DNA from: Betaproteobacteria bacterium
Lineage (GTDB): Bacteria; Pseudomonadota; Gammaproteobacteria; Burkholderiales; Thiobacillaceae
Length of the DNA: 16,615 nucleotides
Direction: 5' to 3'
Assembly (NCBI GenBank): GCA_016873905.1
Contig: VGVU01000018.1
Location: 1-16,615 of the forward strand
Under the pieces are notes generated by a model. That model saw only the letters and a program-made list of their open reading frames with translations. It did not search any database and was not told the origin of the DNA. This document shows, piece by piece, positions 7,835 through 14,254 of the stretch. A program made the position numbers and the translations under genes. Every line of letters starts with the position of its first letter. Position 1 is the stretch's first letter.

Positions 7835-8227
7835 TTAGTGACTGATAACCACATCCTGTTCCGCCATCGTGGCGGCCAGTTCAGCGGCAGACATCACAGT
7901 TACATCAACCAGCAGATCGTCCTCAGTCAGGCCACGGGCCTCCAGGGATTCCTGCTCCACATACAACTTCTCAATATCGTAGCCATCCAGGGCACGGTAG
8001 GTCTTCGAGAAATTCTTGAGCTCGGTGCCTTCCGAATTGATGCCCTTCATCAGCTGATAGACGCCATCATCCACAAAGGCCATGCTGACATCCTGCTCAA
8101 ATGCCGCCGAGATCAGCACCACCTCCAGGGCCTCCAGCGCATAAATTGTGCCGTAGGGGGCCTTGCGGTTCACGAACATGAACTTCTTGATCGTGCCGCC
8201 GTCTTCCATATCCATATCGTCGCTCAT
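7835..8227 (-). CDS. dsrF: DsrF, TusC-like subunit of the DsrEFH sulfurtransferase
   Basis: This 130-residue protein has the DsrE/F-like fold (KKFMFVNRKAPYGTIYALEALEVVL near 14-38, then DVSMAFVDDGVYQL). It contains no cysteine, which agrees with a structural role beside DsrE. The order dsrE-dsrF-dsrH with gaps of about 24 bases matches tusD-tusC-tusB, the tRNA thiolation relatives. The start has AAGGA about 7 bases upstream; a second Met at residue 5 is possible but less well placed. Confidence 0.94.
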   Translation of the reverse strand: MSDDMDMEDGGTIKKFMFVNRKAPYGTIYALEALEVVLISAAFEQDVSMAFVDDGVYQLMKGINSEGTELKNFSKTYRALDGYDIEKLYVEQESLEARGLTEDDLLVDVTVMSAAELAATMAEQDVVISH

Positions 8228-8251
8228 CGCTTCGTCCTTATCTTTTCCCGA

Positions 8252-8644
8252 TCAATCACCAAAGGTCACCAGACGATCGTTCTGGATGCCGGCCTCAACG
8301 AGCTGACCCAGACCCGAAATGCGGAAGGCCGGATGAATATTGTTGGCATCCTTGCCCTGGCGCTTCGCCTCGTTGTCATCCAGCAGACCACGACGCTGAG
8401 CCGCCGCGATACAGACCACCAGATCGACACCGTGCTTCTCGCCCAACTCAGCCCAGCGGTTGACCACATGACGGTCATCCACCGGCGGAACGGTCAGGCG
8501 CGAGGCATTGTTAACGCCATCGTGATAGAAAAACACGCGTGTGACTTCGTGGCCCTTGGCAAGAGCCGCCTGCGCGAACTTGAAGGCAGAATCCGCCGCC
8601 TGATGCGTGTACGGGCCTTCGTTTACCAAAATTCCAAATTTCAT
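8252..8644 (-). CDS. dsrE: DsrE, TusD-like catalytic subunit of the DsrEFH sulfurtransferase
   Basis: From the start MKFGILVNEGPYTHQ the protein has 130 residues, the same as A. vinosum DsrE. Its only cysteine, in DLVVCIAAAQRRGL, falls at residue 78, the position of the essential Cys78 that binds persulfide sulfur for transfer to DsrC. The open frame extends 18 codons further upstream, but those residues (MRPPSGGRYKK...) are unlike the family and would lie over a stable hairpin, so the inner ATG is chosen. The ribosome site there is weak (AGG about 7 bases upstream). Confidence 0.95.
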   Translation of the reverse strand: MKFGILVNEGPYTHQAADSAFKFAQAALAKGHEVTRVFFYHDGVNNASRLTVPPVDDRHVVNRWAELGEKHGVDLVVCIAAAQRRGLLDDNEAKRQGKDANNIHPAFRISGLGQLVEAGIQNDRLVTFGD

Positions 8645-8675
8645 TAAGGTACCTAACTCTGTAATCTTCTTGTAA

Positions 8676-8695
8676 CGGCCCCCCGAAGGAGGCCG
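8676..8695 (-). other. UUCG-capped stem-loop between dsrB and dsrE
   Basis: On the minus-strand RNA, CGGCCUCC and GGGGGCCG form an 8-bp stem closed by a UUCG tetraloop, one of the most stable RNA hairpins. One pair is G-U on the minus strand; on the plus strand the same pair would be a C-A mismatch, so the structure suits the dsr transcript. No T-run follows, so it is not a typical terminator. It begins 6 bases after the dsrB stop and could protect the dsrAB end of a processed mRNA. Confidence 0.6.
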
Positions 8696-8701
8696 CACGG
8701 A

Positions 8702-9775
8702 TTAGAAGCGGATGTGGGTCGAGGCGTTCAGGCTTGTACGGCCACCGCGCCAGTTATCAATGTGGTACTTGGTGAACGGCAGACCCGTCTTCTCGAAGAA
8801 GGCCGGCCAACCAATACGGTCGATCCACTCGTTGATACGCTCCCACGGACGACCGTCGGCCTTGTACTCGGCCAGGATGCGCTTGACCACGGCCGAAACT
8901 TCCGGCCAACGCGGCGGGTTGTTCGGGATGCCGGAGGCCACCAACTTGTGGAAGGTCGGCTTGGAACGGGCGTTGGAGTTCTTGCCACCCACCCAGATCG
9001 CAAACTTGGAATGCACCGGGTCGTTGATCTGCATCGGCGGGCAGGGCGGGAAGCAAGCGCCACAACAGATGCACTTCTTCTCGTCCACTTCCAGCGACGG
9101 CTTGCCGTTGATCAGGGCCGGACGAATCGCGGCCACCGGGCAACGAGCCACCACCGTGGGGCGTTCGCAGACATTGGCAACCAGATCATGGTTGATCTTC
9201 GGCGGCTTGGTGTGCTGGATAACAATGGCGATGTCCGCCTGGCCGCCGCAGTTGATCTCGCAGCAGGAGGTGCTCAACTTGACGCGGTTGGGCATCTCAC
9301 ACTTGATGAATTCATCATGCAGTTCGTCCATCAGGGCCTTGACGGCGCCGGAGGCGTCGGTGCCCGGGATGTCGCAGTGCAGCCAGCCCTGGGTGTGAGC
9401 GATCATGGACACCGAATTGGCGGTACCACCAATCGGGAAGCCATTGTCGTTCAGGGCCTTGATCAGCGGCTCGACCTTGGAACTATCCGCCACCATGTAC
9501 TCAATGTTGGAACGGGTGGTGAAGCGCACAAAGCCGTCGGCGTACTGGTCAGCGATGTCAGCCAGCTTGCGGATCGTGTAGTGGTCCATCTGGCGCGCGG
9601 TGCCCGCCTTGACGGTCCAGACCTCGGCGCCGTTTTCAGCGCGGTGATACAGCACGCCCGGCTTCGGATGGCTGTGGAAGACCCACTTGCCATAATTTTC
9701 CTTCATAACCGGGTGCATATAGGGCATCGGATCCGGGGTGCCGGACTCGATGGTTTCATGAGTGCGTTCTGCCAT
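8702..9775 (-). CDS. dsrB: DsrB, dissimilatory sulfite reductase beta subunit (reverse type)
   Basis: This 357-residue protein has the sulfite reductase haem/Fe-S half (C171-C172, C176 in STSCCEINCGGQADI, with C203 and C212 in NVCERPTVVARCPVAAI). It also has an inserted ferredoxin domain (C235/238/241/245 in KKCICCGACFPPCPP). With DsrA it forms the cytoplasmic A2B2 enzyme that, in this operon type, oxidises DsrC-bound sulfur to sulfite. It starts 45 bases after dsrA with a CGGAGA site. Length and motifs are complete, with no sign of damage. Confidence 0.97.
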   Translation of the reverse strand: MAERTHETIESGTPDPMPYMHPVMKENYGKWVFHSHPKPGVLYHRAENGAEVWTVKAGTARQMDHYTIRKLADIADQYADGFVRFTTRSNIEYMVADSSKVEPLIKALNDNGFPIGGTANSVSMIAHTQGWLHCDIPGTDASGAVKALMDELHDEFIKCEMPNRVKLSTSCCEINCGGQADIAIVIQHTKPPKINHDLVANVCERPTVVARCPVAAIRPALINGKPSLEVDEKKCICCGACFPPCPPMQINDPVHSKFAIWVGGKNSNARSKPTFHKLVASGIPNNPPRWPEVSAVVKRILAEYKADGRPWERINEWIDRIGWPAFFEKTGLPFTKYHIDNWRGGRTSLNASTHIRF

Positions 9776-9820
9776 TTTATTCTCCGTTGTTCGGAATCAG
9801 TGTCTGAATGAATTAAACCA

Positions 9821-11125
9821 TCAAGCCGCGGCGGCTGCCTTGCGCTCAAACCACTTCTCGGCTTCCTCATCCCAACCGTCGGTGCGGATATAGGGATTGG
9901 CGCGCGGGTGGTTAATCATGCTCGGATCCACATCCAGGCCGATGCCTTCCAGGAAGTTAACCAAACCGATACGCTCGATCATCTCGCCCGTACGCTCGTG
10001 CTCCAGCGCATTTTCGGCAAAGAAGTCAATGATGGTGCGAGACAGCTCGTTCAGGCGCTCGAAATCTTCGTCGGATTCCATCTTCATGAACGGAACGACG
10101 ACGGTACCCATGGAGGCACCAATCTTCAGCACGGACTTGCCGCCAACCAGAATGGTCACGCCCTTGTCCTTGCCCGGCAGGAGCGCGCCCGGCATCACAT
10201 TGATGCAGTGCATACAACGCACGCAGTTGCTGTTGTCGATTTCCAGGCAATGGTCATCAGACAGCACCACCTTGGTGATCTTCTCGCCCGTTGCAACCGC
10301 TGCGGTCTTCTTCAGCTGAATGGCACGGGTCGGGCACATGCTGACAACCATGTTGATGGCGTCTTCCATGCTGTGGTTGGCATACCACTCGCGGGACAGC
10401 TTCTCATCGCTGCGGATGTTGTCACGCCAGGTGCCGATGGTGGCCATGTCAGAGCGTTGAATGGAGTTCACGCAATCGTTCGGGCAACCAGAGAACTTGA
10501 ACTTGAACTTGTAGGGCAGGGACGGACGGTGCATGTCGTCGATGTTGTTGTTGATGACGATACGCAGGGCGCGTGCCTCGTCATAACAGGACATCTCACA
10601 ACGGGCTGCGCCGACGCAGGACATGGAGGTACGCAGAGCCGGACCGGCACCGCCCAGGTCAAAGCCCATCTCGTTGAACTTGTCGAAGGAGCGCTGCACA
10701 TCAGCGGTCTTGATGCCTTGCAGCATAATGTCGCCGGACTGGCCATGCAGGGCAATCAAGCCAGAACCACCGGTCTCAACCCAGGCGTCACAGAAATCAC
10801 GCAGCAGCTTGGAGCTATAGTGCATACCAGCCGGCGGCATGATGCGCAGGGTGTGGAACTCGGCTGCCTCAGGGAACTTCGGGCTGCCATCGGCGTTCTT
10901 CAGTTCGGTAAAGCGCGGAATCACGCCACCGCCATAACCAACGACGCCCACGGTGCCGCCCTTCCAGTAACCGAAACGGGTCTTGTAGGACTCTTCCAGT
11001 TGACCCATCAGGTCAACCGCCATGTCATTGTCTTTGGCCAGACGCTTGAGGCCAGTCACGAAGGACGGCCACGGACCAGACTCGAGCTGATCGAGATTGG
11101 GAGTATCATGCAGTTGTTTTGCCAT
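9821..11125 (-). CDS. dsrA: DsrA, dissimilatory sulfite reductase alpha subunit (reverse type)
   Basis: From MAKQLHDTPN the protein has 434 residues. The sirohaem/[4Fe-4S] motif is complete: C170-X5-C176 (CVGAARC) and C214-X3-C218 (SGCPNDCVN). The inserted ferredoxin domain has C264 (MCPTRAI) and C293/C301/C304/C307. It forms A2B2 with DsrB. A frame 47 codons longer is open, but an AAGGAG site (11134-11139) lies just before the chosen ATG and the extra residues look like untranslated leader. It is the first gene of the dsr operon. The oxidative direction is inferred from dsrEFH and dsrL in the same operon; the sequence of DsrA alone does not settle it here. Confidence 0.97.
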   Translation of the reverse strand: MAKQLHDTPNLDQLESGPWPSFVTGLKRLAKDNDMAVDLMGQLEESYKTRFGYWKGGTVGVVGYGGGVIPRFTELKNADGSPKFPEAAEFHTLRIMPPAGMHYSSKLLRDFCDAWVETGGSGLIALHGQSGDIMLQGIKTADVQRSFDKFNEMGFDLGGAGPALRTSMSCVGAARCEMSCYDEARALRIVINNNIDDMHRPSLPYKFKFKFSGCPNDCVNSIQRSDMATIGTWRDNIRSDEKLSREWYANHSMEDAINMVVSMCPTRAIQLKKTAAVATGEKITKVVLSDDHCLEIDNSNCVRCMHCINVMPGALLPGKDKGVTILVGGKSVLKIGASMGTVVVPFMKMESDEDFERLNELSRTIIDFFAENALEHERTGEMIERIGLVNFLEGIGLDVDPSMINHPRANPYIRTDGWDEEAEKWFERKAAAAA

Positions 11126-11302
11126 ATGTGTTTCTCCTTGCGAAGTATGCGTTAAGGTGACACCTGCGACCGTTCTTCCACGAGAACAGTCCGCCGTCGA
11201 CATGCAGGTCACACGAGACGAGTCCGTGAATATTAGGGAAAGTTCATCTGGCCCGCCATCGCTCAATAGAGGGAGGGGTGGTCACCCTTCGGGAGTACAT
11301 CA

Positions 11303-11322
11303 ACCTACCCGTTCGGGTAGGT
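11303..11322. promoter_or_regulatory. 20-base perfect palindrome, candidate operator or RNA stem
   Basis: ACCTACCCGTTCGGGTAGGT has perfect 8-base arms around GTTC. It sits about 24 bases left of the -35 of the rightward promoter and far upstream of dsrA, a position suited to a dimeric regulator serving both directions. If the dsr transcript starts further right, it would instead fold as an RNA stem in the dsrA leader. Confidence 0.5.
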
Positions 11323-11345
11323 ATGGCATCCCCCTCGCTGGGGAA

Positions 11346-11375
11346 TTGAATACCCGACTAAATCCATCAGATAAT
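11346..11375 (+). promoter_or_regulatory. Predicted sigma-70 promoter for the Cas6-like gene pair
   Basis: TTGAAT (11346-11351, four of six matches to TTGACA) and GATAAT (11370-11375, five of six to TATAAT) are separated by 18 bases. Transcription would start near 11382, giving a leader of about 33 bases before the ATG at 11415. Confidence 0.45.
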
Positions 11376-11382
11376 GGCTCAT

Positions 11383-11406
11383 CCCCTCTTATCTCCCCTC
11401 TTATCT
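11383..11406. repeat. 12-base tandem direct repeat, two copies
   Basis: The unit CCCCTCTTATCT is repeated exactly at 11383-11394 and 11395-11406. It fills the space where a ribosome site would be expected for the gene at 11415, and no purine-rich site is present on the plus strand. It may affect leader translation or be a protein-binding site. Confidence 0.7.
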
Positions 11407-11414
11407 TCAGCATC

Positions 11415-11666
11415 ATGGACCAAACCACCGTCTTGGATACTTTCCGAAACCCCTTCGGCAACCAGGAAATCGAGTTGCAACAGGTTGAGCACCCGGACGG
11501 TGGCATGCCCATGTTACGCATCCGCATCCGGGAACGGGGGGCCCGTTTTACCATATTCGACATGGATCCGCTCACAGCCCGTGACTGGGCGCGCAAGATG
11601 CTGGCCTGGGCCGAACCGATGGCGGCGGCACACGGCGCCCCCGCAAGCACAGAGGATGCCCGCTGA
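11415..11666 (+). CDS. Small unrecognised protein paired with the Cas6-like gene
   Basis: This is an 83-residue protein, MDQTTVLDTFRNPFGNQ..., with no cysteine, signal peptide or membrane segment. The central part (GMPMLRIRIRERGARFTIFDMDPLTARDWARKM, given in pieces: GMPMLRIRIRERGARF at 30-45 and TIFDMDPLTARDWARKM at 46-62) looks like beta strands followed by an amphipathic helix. It resembles a small proteobacterial domain of unknown function, but I cannot assign a family with certainty. The stop overlaps the next start by one base (TGATG), so the two are probably translated together. No ribosome site is visible; the leader is pyrimidine-rich. Codon use resembles its neighbours and the frame is intact, so it is likely real. 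Confidence 0.75.
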   Translation: MDQTTVLDTFRNPFGNQEIELQQVEHPDGGMPMLRIRIRERGARFTIFDMDPLTARDWARKMLAWAEPMAAAHGAPASTEDAR

Positions 11667-12322
11667 TGCGCATGTATAACCCGGAGTGGGAGGCCATTCG
11701 TCACTCGGAACTGATCAGCCCTTGCACGGACCTGCAATTTGATCTTGAGGGTTCCAGCATCCCGGCAGACCATGGCCAATCCCTGTACGATGCCCTGATC
11801 GCCTGCCTGCCCGAACTCGGCAACCTCGCCGAGCTGGCCGTCCATCCCGTTGCGGGGGCCCCGAGCGGCCGGGACGATACCTTGGTCCTGAACCGCCGTA
11901 CCAAACTCTTTCTGCGTATCCCGTCTGCGCAGGTCGAACTCGCCCTGCAACTCTGTGGCTGTCAGCTTGAGACCCCCGCCGGCCGCCTGAAAATCGGTTC
12001 GGCCAAGTGTCGGCCCTTGCTCCCGTTTCCCGAATTGCATTCGCCCCTCATCGTGCTCGGCACCCATGATGAAATCGAATTCATGGAGGCCGCCCGCCAA
12101 CACCTGGCCCTGCTGGACATTCAGGGCGTTGGGCTAATCTGTAACAAGCGGCGTACAATAATGACCCCAGCCGGGGAGTATTCCGGCTTTGGCTTGATGG
12201 TTCATGGTCTCTCGCCCGCGCAATCCCTCCGCCTTCAGGAACGAGGACTCGGTGCTCTGCGAGAACGCGGTTGCGGTGTGTTCGTCCCCCACAAGTCCAT
12301 CAAGGAAGTCGCTTTGGATTGA
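11666..12322 (+). CDS. Cas6/Cmx6-like RAMP protein without CRISPR context
   Basis: This 218-residue protein has the pattern of the Cas6/Cmx6 family (CRISPR subtype MYXAN). The N-terminal part FDLEGSSIPADHGQSLYDAL (25-44) contains a histidine, H36, in the place of a possible catalytic residue. The C-terminal part GFGLMVHGLSPAQSLRLQER (174-193) is followed by GLGALRERGCGVFVPHKS (194-211), the glycine-rich loop of RAMP proteins. Cas6 proteins cut or bind hairpin RNA. Here there is no CRISPR array or other cas gene in the window, so the role is unknown: it may be a housekeeping RNA-binding or RNA-cutting protein. Assignment is from remembered family patterns. The start overlaps the preceding stop; a second Met at residue 3 is an alternative. 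Confidence 0.75.
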   Translation: MRMYNPEWEAIRHSELISPCTDLQFDLEGSSIPADHGQSLYDALIACLPELGNLAELAVHPVAGAPSGRDDTLVLNRRTKLFLRIPSAQVELALQLCGCQLETPAGRLKIGSAKCRPLLPFPELHSPLIVLGTHDEIEFMEAARQHLALLDIQGVGLICNKRRTIMTPAGEYSGFGLMVHGLSPAQSLRLQERGLGALRERGCGVFVPHKSIKEVALD

Positions 12323-12347
12323 GATTTTAGAGATTCGTTAAATCGCC

Positions 12348-12371
12348 GCCGCCCGCGGCCTTTCATTTTTT
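12348..12371 (+). terminator. Weak intrinsic terminator after the Cas6-like gene
   Basis: GCCG/CGGC arms (12348-12351, 12356-12359) around CCCG are followed by TTTCATTTTTT. The stem is short, so termination may be partial, with some read-through to the DsrC-like gene. A poor promoter-like pair (TTGGAT, 18 bases, TTAAAT) lies just before it. Confidence 0.4.
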
Positions 12372-12398
12372 GTTCTACTTTTTTATAGGAGAAGTCCC

Positions 12399-12743
12399 AT
12401 GGCAAATGCAGCCCCTTATGTCGTTAACGGCGAAGAACTGGAAACCGATGATGAGCGTTTTCTGCTTGAAGCCAACTTTAGCGACGATGTTGTTCCGGTC
12501 ATCGCTGAGGCTGAGGGCATCACGCTCAGCGACCTGCACTGGCAAGTGATCCGTTTCATGCGCGAGCGCTATCAGGAAGACGGCCACACCCCCAACTTCC
12601 GCAACATGCTGGCCCTGCTGAACGAAGAAGACGACAGCCAGGACTGGAAGAAGGTTCTCTACGAACTGTTCCCCAACCAGCCGAACCGCCAGGCCTCCAA
12701 GGTCGCTGGCCTGCCCAAGCCCTACGGCAAGGGCGGCTACTAA
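12399..12743 (+). CDS. RspA-type DsrC-like protein lacking both cysteines
   Basis: This 114-residue protein is clearly a paralog of DsrC: LSDLHWQVIRFMRERYQEDGHTP-like core near 43-65, then VLYELFPNQPNRQ, and the arm QASKVAGLPKPYGKGGY. Where DsrC has CysB the sequence has Ser100, and where it has CysA it has Lys111. There is no cysteine anywhere. It therefore cannot carry sulfur the way DsrC or TusE does. Such proteins have been named RspA (regulatory sulfur-related protein) and a regulatory or decoy role has been proposed. It has an excellent AGGAG site (12387-12391) 7 bases before the ATG, the best in this half of the window, suggesting strong translation. It lies beside a sulfurtransferase gene. 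Confidence 0.9.
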   Translation: MANAAPYVVNGEELETDDERFLLEANFSDDVVPVIAEAEGITLSDLHWQVIRFMRERYQEDGHTPNFRNMLALLNEEDDSQDWKKVLYELFPNQPNRQASKVAGLPKPYGKGGY

Positions 12744-12759
12744 TCAGGGCTTAGGTTTC

Positions 12760-12784
12760 AGGGGAAGGCCACCAGGCCTCCCCT
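12760..12784 (+). other. Stem-loop between the DsrC-like gene and the sulfurtransferase gene
   Basis: AGGGGAAGGCC and GGCCTCCCCT pair over 10 bp with one bulged A and an ACCA loop. No T-run follows. It lies 16 bases past the DsrC-like stop and could stabilise the 3' end of that message or reduce read-through into the next gene. Confidence 0.55.
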
Positions 12785-12812
12785 GCGGCATAACTCCTGA
12801 ACACGAAGTCCG

Positions 12813-13667
12813 ATGTACTCCAACGCCCTCGTTTCCACGGCTGAACTGGCTGCCCATCTGGATGATCCACACTGGGTCATCATCGACTGCCGCTTCAGCC
12901 TGGCCGACACCGATCACGGTCGCCGTGCCTACGCCGAAGGCCACATCCCCGGCGCCCATTACCTGCATCTGGACGCAGACCTGTCCAGCCCGATCACCCC
13001 GCAAACGGGACGCCATCCCTTGCCCGACCCGCAGACGCTCAGCGCCAAGCTGCAAGGCTTGGGCATCGGCATCAATCGCCAGGTCGTCGTGTATGACGAC
13101 AGCTATGGCTCCATGGCCGTGCGTCTGTGGTGGATGTTGCGCTGGTTGGGCCACCCCGCCGTCGCCCTGCTGGATGGCAACTTCCAGACCTGGACGCGCG
13201 AAAAACGCCCGCTCAGCAAAGACACCCCGAGCGTCGCGCAGAAAGGCAGTTGCCCCTGCCTGCCAGAGCGTAGCGCCTGGCTCTCGACCGCCGAGATGGA
13301 GCAAATCGTCAACGACGGCTCGCACCTCCTGATTGATGCCCGCAACGAGATGCGCTTTACGGGCGAGGTCGATCCCATCGACCCGGTGGCCGGCCACATT
13401 CCCGGTGCCATCAACTGGGTCTTTGAAGAAAACCTCGACATTGACGGCACCTACCTGCCGCCCGAGGCTCTGCGTGAAAATTATCAAGCCCTGCTCAAGG
13501 GGCGTTCACCGGCCGAAGTCATCCATGTTTGCGGCTCTGGCGTCACCGCCTGCCACAACCTGCTGGCCATGGAGATCGCCGGATTGCCCGGTTCGCGCCT
13601 GTATCCCGGTTCGTGGAGCGAATGGATTCGCGATCCCAAACACCCCATTGCCACTGGAGAAGCCTAA
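12813..13667 (+). CDS. sseA: 3-Mercaptopyruvate/thiosulfate sulfurtransferase (two-domain rhodanese, SseA-like)
   Basis: This 284-residue tandem rhodanese has an inactive N-terminal domain (IIDCRFSLAD at 23-32, HIPGAHY, with VVYDDSYGSMA where a catalytic cysteine would be). The C-terminal domain is active, with catalytic Cys240 in the loop CGSGVTA. The CGSGVTA loop is that of E. coli SseA-type 3-mercaptopyruvate sulfurtransferases, rather than the CRKGVT type of classical thiosulfate rhodaneses. It is soluble, with no signal peptide. It would generate protein-bound persulfide sulfur in the cytoplasm, which could feed DsrEFH/DsrC, though that link is inferred from position. No clear ribosome site precedes the ATG. 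The next gene begins 2 bases after the stop. Confidence 0.9.
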   Translation: MYSNALVSTAELAAHLDDPHWVIIDCRFSLADTDHGRRAYAEGHIPGAHYLHLDADLSSPITPQTGRHPLPDPQTLSAKLQGLGIGINRQVVVYDDSYGSMAVRLWWMLRWLGHPAVALLDGNFQTWTREKRPLSKDTPSVAQKGSCPCLPERSAWLSTAEMEQIVNDGSHLLIDARNEMRFTGEVDPIDPVAGHIPGAINWVFEENLDIDGTYLPPEALRENYQALLKGRSPAEVIHVCGSGVTACHNLLAMEIAGLPGSRLYPGSWSEWIRDPKHPIATGEA

Positions 13668-13669
13668 GC

Positions 13670-14254
13670 ATGGCCAAGCCCATTCGCGTCAAAACCCAAT
13701 GGTTCAAAGAAAGTGAAGAAGCGCGCACGCCGGATGAGACCGCCAGCGTCATCGCCATGAATATCTGGCGCGCAGCGGACGGTACGGTGGATAACCTGTC
13801 GCAGGCCGACTATGACATCCTCACGCCGCAGCGCGGTTTTCGCATTATTGCCGAGATCTGCTGTTATCTGACCCATTACACCGATCGCCTGCTCTACGCG
13901 CGCGTCGACGAAGCCAGCCGGCAAGCCCTGGTCAGTGCCGTGGGCCTGCGCCTGGCCGAGACCATGGAAGACAACATCATCGTTTTCAATGGCGGCATGA
14001 AAGACCCGGACTACGACCACAAGGACGGTTTCATCGACCTGATGAACCGCCGCAATGCCGATTACGCCACCTTTGACTTTCCCGCCGACAAGGCCAGCTA
14101 TCAGGCCCTGCGCTACCTCAGCCTGATGATCCGCGAGATCATGGAACAGGGCGACCAGACCTGGATTCAAGATCAGTTGATGGACATTGAGGTGCCGCAA
14201 ATCATGGCTACCTGCAAAAAGACCGTGGACGGCTTCTTCCCGCTCAGCGCATGA
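13670..14254 (+). CDS. Unrecognised soluble protein in the sulfurtransferase-dioxygenase group
   Basis: This 194-residue protein, beginning MAKPIRVKTQWFKESEEART, is not one whose family I can name. It looks mainly helical and soluble, with an alpha-helical core (GFRIIAEICCYLTHYTDRLLYARVD near 56-80) containing adjacent cysteines C64-C65 and histidine H69. A second helical part follows (YQALRYLSLMIREIMEQGDQ), with one more cysteine near the end (MATCKKTVDG). It starts 2 bases after sseA with a GGAG site about 9 bases upstream, and its stop overlaps the dioxygenase start (ATGA). Such tight packing suggests it acts with the sulfurtransferase or the dioxygenase. Confidence 0.85.
   Translation: MAKPIRVKTQWFKESEEARTPDETASVIAMNIWRAADGTVDNLSQADYDILTPQRGFRIIAEICCYLTHYTDRLLYARVDEASRQALVSAVGLRLAETMEDNIIVFNGGMKDPDYDHKDGFIDLMNRRNADYATFDFPADKASYQALRYLSLMIREIMEQGDQTWIQDQLMDIEVPQIMATCKKTVDGFFPLSA

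Larger units (their letters stand above)
11126..11414. promoter_or_regulatory. Divergent control region between dsrA and the Cas6-like gene pair
   Basis: This 289-base gene-free region carries the signals for both transcripts. From left: the dsrA ribosome site (11134-11139); a small palindrome AGGTGACACCT (11155-11165); GTTCT/AGAAC arms (11172-11187); a weak minus-strand -10-like TAATAT (11230-11235) without a convincing -35, so dsrA may need an activator; three GC hairpins at 11285-11293, 11303-11322 and 11329-11344; a rightward promoter (11346-11375); and a tandem repeat (11383-11406). No regulator gene is visible in the window. Confidence 0.6.

Noticed and set aside
9908..11155. Plus-strand open frame opposite dsrA, and a similar one opposite dsrB (8714-9811)
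   Set aside because: Both are shadows of intact sulfite reductase genes with no domains of their own.
11126..11266. 47-codon N-terminal extension of DsrA
   Set aside because: A strong AAGGAG site lies directly before the inner ATG, and the extension is unlike DsrA proteins.
11335..11386. Possible 17-codon minus-strand leader peptide upstream of dsrA (MSHYLMDLVG...)
   Set aside because: Its GAGGGG purine run touches the ATG directly and the next is too far away, the peptide has no run of a single regulatory amino acid, and no attenuator is seen between it and dsrA.
11267..11414. CRISPR array next to the Cas6-like gene
   Set aside because: The inverted repeats here differ from each other and are not regularly spaced; the only exact direct repeat is a 12-base unit in two adjacent copies without a spacer. 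No array is seen anywhere in the window.
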